From assembly GCA_014192425.1 (NCBI GenBank), contig BJHK01000003.1:124001-188000 (forward strand): 64,000 nucleotides of DNA. Direction: 5' to 3'. Numbering within the stretch: the stretch's first letter is position 1; each line of letters begins with the position of its first letter. The position numbers and the translations under genes were made by a program. Of the stretch, positions 59,929-64,000 are shown in pieces. The DNA is from Planctomycetia bacterium (lineage in GTDB: Bacteria > Planctomycetota > Planctomycetia > Pirellulales > UBA1268). Under the pieces are notes generated by a model. It saw only the letters and a list, made by a program, of their open reading frames with translations. It did not search any database and had not been told where the DNA came from.

Positions 59929-60819
59929 TCATTCCTCTGCCAGCGGCCAGGTGCCCTCGAAGACTTCCTCGGCCGGACCGGTCATGAACACGCTTCCCTC
60001 GGGCACCCACTCCAGGTCGAGCCGACCACCGGGCAGGTCGGCCGCCAGCGCCCGCCCGGTCCGGCCGGTGATCGCGCCGGCGACGCAGACCGCCGCGGCG
60101 CCTGTGCCGCAGGCCATGGTGATGCCGCTGCCGCGCTCCCAGGTCCGCATCCGCACCTGGCCGGCGCCGAGGACCTCGACGAAGTGCACGTTCACGCGGC
60201 GGGGAAAGATCGGGTGCGTCTCGATCCGCGGGCCCACCTGCTCCAGCGGGACGCGGCCCACGTCGCGACAGTAGAAGACGACGTGTGGATTGCCCATCGA
60301 CACGCAGGTCATGCGCGGATCGAGGCCGCATGCATCCCACCATGGCTCCCGGTCGGCAAGCGCCGGACAGAACGCGTCGGCCACGCGGCCGCCCGCCGCG
60401 GCGACGACGGGGATCCCGGTCGGCTCGAGCAGTGGCGGACCCATGTCGACGCGGACCTGCGCGGTCCGCGGGCCGGTCGGGGTGACGACGAGCGTGAGCA
60501 CGCCGCGGCCGGTCTCGATCGTCACGGCGCCGGGAGCGGCATGCCCCCGCGCCACGACGAGGTGCGCCACGCAGCGGACGCCGTTGCCGCACATCTCCGA
60601 TTCACTGCCGTCGGCGTTGAACATCCGCATCCGTGCCGCCGCGACCGGCGCCGGCTCGACGAGAATCAGCCCGTCGGCGCCGACGCCCCGGTGCCGGTCG
60701 GCGATCCGCGGCGCCAGCGCCGCCGGATCGGCGGGGCCGCGCTCGGCGAAGCAGTCGATGTACACGTAGTCGTTGCCCGCCCCGTGCATCTTCACGAATC
60801 GCAGCAGTCGTTCCGGCAT
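59929..60819 (-). CDS. dapF: Diaminopimelate epimerase
   Basis: 296 residues from ATG 60819 (MPERLLRFVKMHGAGNDYVY). It interconverts LL- and meso-diaminopimelate for lysine and peptidoglycan. The two catalytic Cys are present in SEMCGNGVRCVAH and MACGTGAAAVCVA. Other motifs are RHRGVGADGLIL, MRMFNADGSE and VSMGNPHVVFY. Length is slightly above the usual 275. Because meso-DAP is a peptidoglycan building block, the gene fits an organism with a DAP-type wall or lysine synthesis. It is 74 bases downstream of the AsmA-like gene. Confidence 0.96.
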   Translation of the reverse strand: MPERLLRFVKMHGAGNDYVYIDCFAERGPADPAALAPRIADRHRGVGADGLILVEPAPVAAARMRMFNADGSESEMCGNGVRCVAHLVVARGHAAPGAVTIETGRGVLTLVVTPTGPRTAQVRVDMGPPLLEPTGIPVVAAAGGRVADAFCPALADREPWWDACGLDPRMTCVSMGNPHVVFYCRDVGRVPLEQVGPRIETHPIFPRRVNVHFVEVLGAGQVRMRTWERGSGITMACGTGAAAVCVAGAITGRTGRALAADLPGGRLDLEWVPEGSVFMTGPAEEVFEGTWPLAEE

Positions 60820-60893
60820 GGTCGGGTCCCATGGGTCATGCGGCGTGACGTGCCGCGGCGGCATGCTAGCAGCCCCGGGCCGGCTCGGGCAGT

Positions 60894-63800
60894 TCATCTC
60901 GGCGGCTCGCGCCGCCCCGTCGCGATCCGCCCCGCGTTCCCCTGCCGGGCCTGGAGCCGCTGCAGCGCGCCGGCGAGCGTCGGAAAAGCCTCGGTCGTCG
61001 CGTTCGGCTCGGCGAGCGTGCCGTCGACGTGGACGAGGAGAAACTGGCCGCTCGCCCCGCCGAGGAGCCGCTTCACCGCCGGCAGCTGGGTCTCCGAGTC
61101 CCCCATGATGGAGCGGAAGGTGAGGTTGACGTTGGAGTCGAAGTCCACTTCGCCCGCCCCGACCAGGCTGATGGCGTCGCCGGACAGCTCGATGTTGTCG
61201 AGGTACGCCCGGGGGCCCTCGATGCGGAAGTCGACCACGCTGCTGCTGAAGGCGTTTCGATCCGGCGCCTTGACGCGCAGGATCTTGAGCAGCGACACCA
61301 CCACCGACAACTCGTAGATGTCGGCATCGCGGAGCCGCACCTGGCCGCGACCGGCCAGCGAATGCATGCCCCCGCGCGAGCCGGTGAGCTCCAGCGTGCC
61401 GAAGACCCGGCCCCGGTAGCGGTTCGGCCGGCCGCTGGCGTCGGCCACCATGCGCTCCAGGTCGGCCTCCGCCAGGCTGGCGCTGATCGCGAAATCGTTT
61501 CGCGCGGAGAGCGCCACGCTGCCGTCGAGTTGCAGCGTCCCGGCGCCGAGCCGGGCCGTGAGCCGGCGGGCGGATCCCGGCTCGCGGGCCGCGGCGGCTC
61601 CGAAGCGGACGCCGTCCTCGTCCATCAGCAGCGGTCCCTTGATCGTGGTCAACTGCAGCCCGCGCCACGTCGCATTGTCGATCGCCAGGTCACCGGCGGT
61701 CCACCATGTCCGGCCGTCGCTCTGCCCGCGCAGCCGGATGCCGCCGTGCACGTGCTCGAGCGCGGCGCCAACGTCGAGCGTGGCCTCCTGGACGTCGACG
61801 TGCATGTCCCACGCCGCGGCCGCCGGCCCCGGGACCATGACCCGCCGGCCGTCGGGCTGTGGCACCGGCACGGGCTGCGTGGAATAGACGTCGAGCGTGC
61901 CGGCGAGCGACACCAGCCCCCCGAGCCGCACCCCGGCCACGGCCCCGCGCAGGCCGGCGGGAAGCGCGTCGAGCACATCGTGATCCGCCCTCACCCGGTC
62001 GGCGGTGAGTCGTGTGAACGACACCCGCCAGCCGCCGTCGGGCTGGAACTGGCAGTTCCCCTCGGTGGCGACGGTCGTCCGGTCGTGGACGCCGCGCACG
62101 CCCTCGAACCGCAGCAGGCCATCCTTCCAGACGAGCCTGCCGCGCAGCCGTTCGAGCCGGTAGGGAAACCATGCGGGCTCGATGGAGACGGTGTCTCCCA
62201 GCGGCGTGGCGGAGAGCTCGACGGCGGTCTGGCGGCCACGGATGCGGTGGCGGACCGTGGCCGTGAACTCGGCGTTGCCGCGCGGATCGACGTCGTCCCA
62301 GATTCGGCGCATGCCGAGCGGCAGCGCCCCGCGCAGTTCCGGCTCGAGCACGACGCCCGTGCCCGCGAGATTCAACGTCAGCTCGCCGTCGTCGTCGCCG
62401 TGCGGCTCGAGGACGCCCGAGCAGCGGATCTCCCCCGTGTCGTTCGTGCCCACCATGTCGTGGATCGTCCAGCGCCCCCGGTCCATGCGGATCACGCCAC
62501 TGACGTTCGACAGCGGGTAGGGGAAGCCGGCGTAGCAGAGCGTGCAGCGATCGAAACGGATGCCGAGCGAGTTGGCATGGCCGCCGGAAACGTGGGGGCC
62601 GCGCTCGTGGCGGAAGACGAACCCGAATCCGCCCGCGGCCCGCAGAGCGCGGACGATGTCGGCGCTCCGCTGGGGGAGCGCGGCCAGCAGCGCGTCGTCG
62701 ATCTGCAGCCGCTCGCCGCGGACCTCCACGAATCCCGGGGCCCCCGCCGTGCCGGTCGCCAGCCGGCCATCCACCTGCACCGGCTGACCGCCGGCCTGGC
62801 CGGCGAGGTGCATGTCGAGCTGTCCGTCGCGGTAGGTCACCGTGCCCACGGTCCGATCGAGGCGATAGGGAAACCGGTAGTGGGTGAGCGAGACGTTTCG
62901 GCAGCGGACGGCGATGTCCGGATGCAGGACACCGGACCGCCGCGCCACCTTCGCCGTGACGTCGACCTCCCCGGCCGGGAGCAGCCGGCTCCACTGGCGG
63001 GCCACCACCTCCGGCAGGAGCGGCTCGAACTGCCTGCCGACGACGAGCTTCTCCGCATCCAGCGCCAGATCGAAGTCGGCCCGCGGGTGCCAGCCCGACA
63101 CGCGGCCCGAGCCGGTGAGCAGCGTCGAGCCCGAGTGGGCCCGGAACCACTGCCAGGAGATCCCCCCTCTGTCGGCCGTGAACGCCGCGGTCGCGTCACT
63201 GACCGACAGCGCGACGGATGGATGCTCGAACCGTCCCCCCTCGAGCTTCCCGTTGACGGTGAACGCGGCGGCGTCGAGCGCGGAGAGGAACCCGGAAGCG
63301 CGGCACTCGACGGCCAGTCGCCCCTGGACGGCGTCGCACCAGCGGCGCTGATCGGCCGCCAGCGGTAGCCAGGCGCTGGACCGCCGCGACAGCTCAATCG
63401 CCTGCACCGCGCCCGCGATCTCGAAGGCCCCGGTGGCAGGCACGAGCCGGCCGCTGAAGCCCGCCCGGTCGAAGAGATCGGCGGAACACTGGCCGGTCAG
63501 GGTCGTCGTACCGTCGGCGCCCGCGGGGCGAATCTCGATCGCGATCGACCGCAGGCTGGTCCGGGCCCGCTGCCGCAGGTCCTCGACGACGAGCGTGCCG
63601 TCCTCGACCACGATCGGCAGAGCCGCAGAGCCGGTGCCACGTCGGGCGAGGGTTGCGACGTTCCAGCGGCCGTCGGCCGTGCAGGTGGCATGGAGGAGGG
63701 GGCGGCGGATGCGGACCGCCGTGATCCGCGGCTCTCCCGAACCCAGTTCGGCGAGCGTCGCCGTGCAGGCCAGCATCAGTTCCTCGACCACCAGGATCCG

Positions 63801-64000
63801 GCGCCGGTCGGCCGGCGCGGCAGGATCGACGAACGTCACGCCCCGGGCGACGATTCCTTCGCCCTGCACGACGGCGGCCGATCGCACCTGAACGACGAGC
63901 CCGGGAAACTCCCCCTGCAGCCGCGCCTCGAGCCGCTGTCGGATCACCTCCCCGAGCTGGCTCGACCCGATCGCGCCGGCGGCGACGATCCCGGCGACGG
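60894..64000 (-). CDS. AsmA-like envelope protein, N-terminus beyond window
   Basis: At least 1,034 residues; the frame continues without a stop to base 64000, where it reads VAGIVAAGAIGSS, probably the end of a membrane anchor. The GTG at 63947 is therefore internal. The sequence is a long series of beta-strand repeats typical of AsmA/YhdP/TamB-like proteins (LKGPLLMDEDGVRFG, GRVFGTLELTGSRGG). Near its C-terminus it has the AsmA-like signature SSSVVDFRIEGPRAYLDNIEL with SLVGAGEVDFDSNVNLTF. Such proteins bridge the periplasm and are linked to phospholipid transport to the outer membrane. The ending (LQARQGNAGRI) is polar. Confidence 0.85.
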   Translation of the reverse strand, partial: VAGIVAAGAIGSSQLGEVIRQRLEARLQGEFPGLVVQVRSAAVVQGEGIVARGVTFVDPAAPADRRRILVVEELMLACTATLAELGSGEPRITAVRIRRPLLHATCTADGRWNVATLARRGTGSAALPIVVEDGTLVVEDLRQRARTSLRSIAIEIRPAGADGTTTLTGQCSADLFDRAGFSGRLVPATGAFEIAGAVQAIELSRRSSAWLPLAADQRRWCDAVQGRLAVECRASGFLSALDAAAFTVNGKLEGGRFEHPSVALSVSDATAAFTADRGGISWQWFRAHSGSTLLTGSGRVSGWHPRADFDLALDAEKLVVGRQFEPLLPEVVARQWSRLLPAGEVDVTAKVARRSGVLHPDIAVRCRNVSLTHYRFPYRLDRTVGTVTYRDGQLDMHLAGQAGGQPVQVDGRLATGTAGAPGFVEVRGERLQIDDALLAALPQRSADIVRALRAAGGFGFVFRHERGPHVSGGHANSLGIRFDRCTLCYAGFPYPLSNVSGVIRMDRGRWTIHDMVGTNDTGEIRCSGVLEPHGDDDGELTLNLAGTGVVLEPELRGALPLGMRRIWDDVDPRGNAEFTATVRHRIRGRQTAVELSATPLGDTVSIEPAWFPYRLERLRGRLVWKDGLLRFEGVRGVHDRTTVATEGNCQFQPDGGWRVSFTRLTADRVRADHDVLDALPAGLRGAVAGVRLGGLVSLAGTLDVYSTQPVPVPQPDGRRVMVPGPAAAAWDMHVDVQEATLDVGAALEHVHGGIRLRGQSDGRTWWTAGDLAIDNATWRGLQLTTIKGPLLMDEDGVRFGAAAAREPGSARRLTARLGAGTLQLDGSVALSARNDFAISASLAEADLERMVADASGRPNRYRGRVFGTLELTGSRGGMHSLAGRGQVRLRDADIYELSVVVSLLKILRVKAPDRNAFSSSVVDFRIEGPRAYLDNIELSGDAISLVGAGEVDFDSNVNLTFRSIMGDSETQLPAVKRLLGGASGQFLLVHVDGTLAEPNATTEAFPTLAGALQRLQARQGNAGRIATGRREPPR

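Overview
This is a GC-rich chromosomal window that looks like a planctomycete (order Pirellulales or a relative). The evidence is a PSCyt1/DUF1549/DUF1553 protein, a protein with DUF1559-type repeats, an oversized SecA, many small secreted proteins without known domains, and a Gram-negative envelope gene set (Kdo transferase, DUF374 acyltransferase, AsmA-like protein, DapF). No rRNA, tRNA, CRISPR array, prophage or transposase gene was recognised.

Layout. 1-8.3 kb (minus strand): a cytochrome-type PSCyt1 protein cut by the left edge, a relic of a SnoaL-like gene, a Gly/Tyr-rich secreted protein, an ECF sigma/anti-sigma/fasciclin group, and a SNF2 helicase with a small partner. 8.6-17.2 kb (plus): a possible carboxylate-to-alcohol reduction module (AMP-forming ligase-like protein, aldehyde dehydrogenase, iron alcohol dehydrogenase) coupled to a PQQ-type propeller, then a periplasmic adaptor-like protein and a terpene-cyclase-fold protein. 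17.2-18.5 kb: two abutting tandem arrays (139-bp and 295-bp periods) built from related hairpin subunits. 18.5-29.6 kb: YjbQ, a PLP decarboxylase, a DksA-type protein, an HtrA-type protease, nucleoside hydrolase, TrpD, an MBL hydrolase and a DUF1559-type protein with an internal 663-bp duplication. 30-43.5 kb (plus): SecA, a sulfatase-modifying-factor-like protein, an SMR transporter, Kdo transferase, MetK, nucleotide-sugar enzymes, a lipase-like hydrolase, RuvX and an SDR protein. 43.5-49.2 kb: a broken histidine kinase ending in a MITE-like repeat, then Prc protease, a CbiX-type chelatase and an MFS transporter on the minus strand. 49.2-55.7 kb (plus): xseA-xseB-ispA-dxs-nadK and a secreted protein. 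55.7-64 kb: dnaA with its own promoter and a palindromic leader, a double-PDZ protein, an acyltransferase, DapF and an AsmA-like protein cut by the right edge.

Most neighbours on one strand overlap by 4-14 bases (ATGA or GTGA junctions), so translational coupling is common. Apart from the repeats, broken genes and a few hypothetical proteins, the content is housekeeping: isoprenoid precursors (IspA, Dxs), envelope and cell-wall precursors (Kdo transferase, DapF, nucleotide sugars), protein export and quality control (SecA, HtrA, Prc) and replication/repair (DnaA, ExoVII, RuvX). The most unusual items are the higher-order repeat arrays with compensatory hairpin changes, the dispersed inverted-repeat element, the ligase/ALDH/ADH module, and the dnaA leader.
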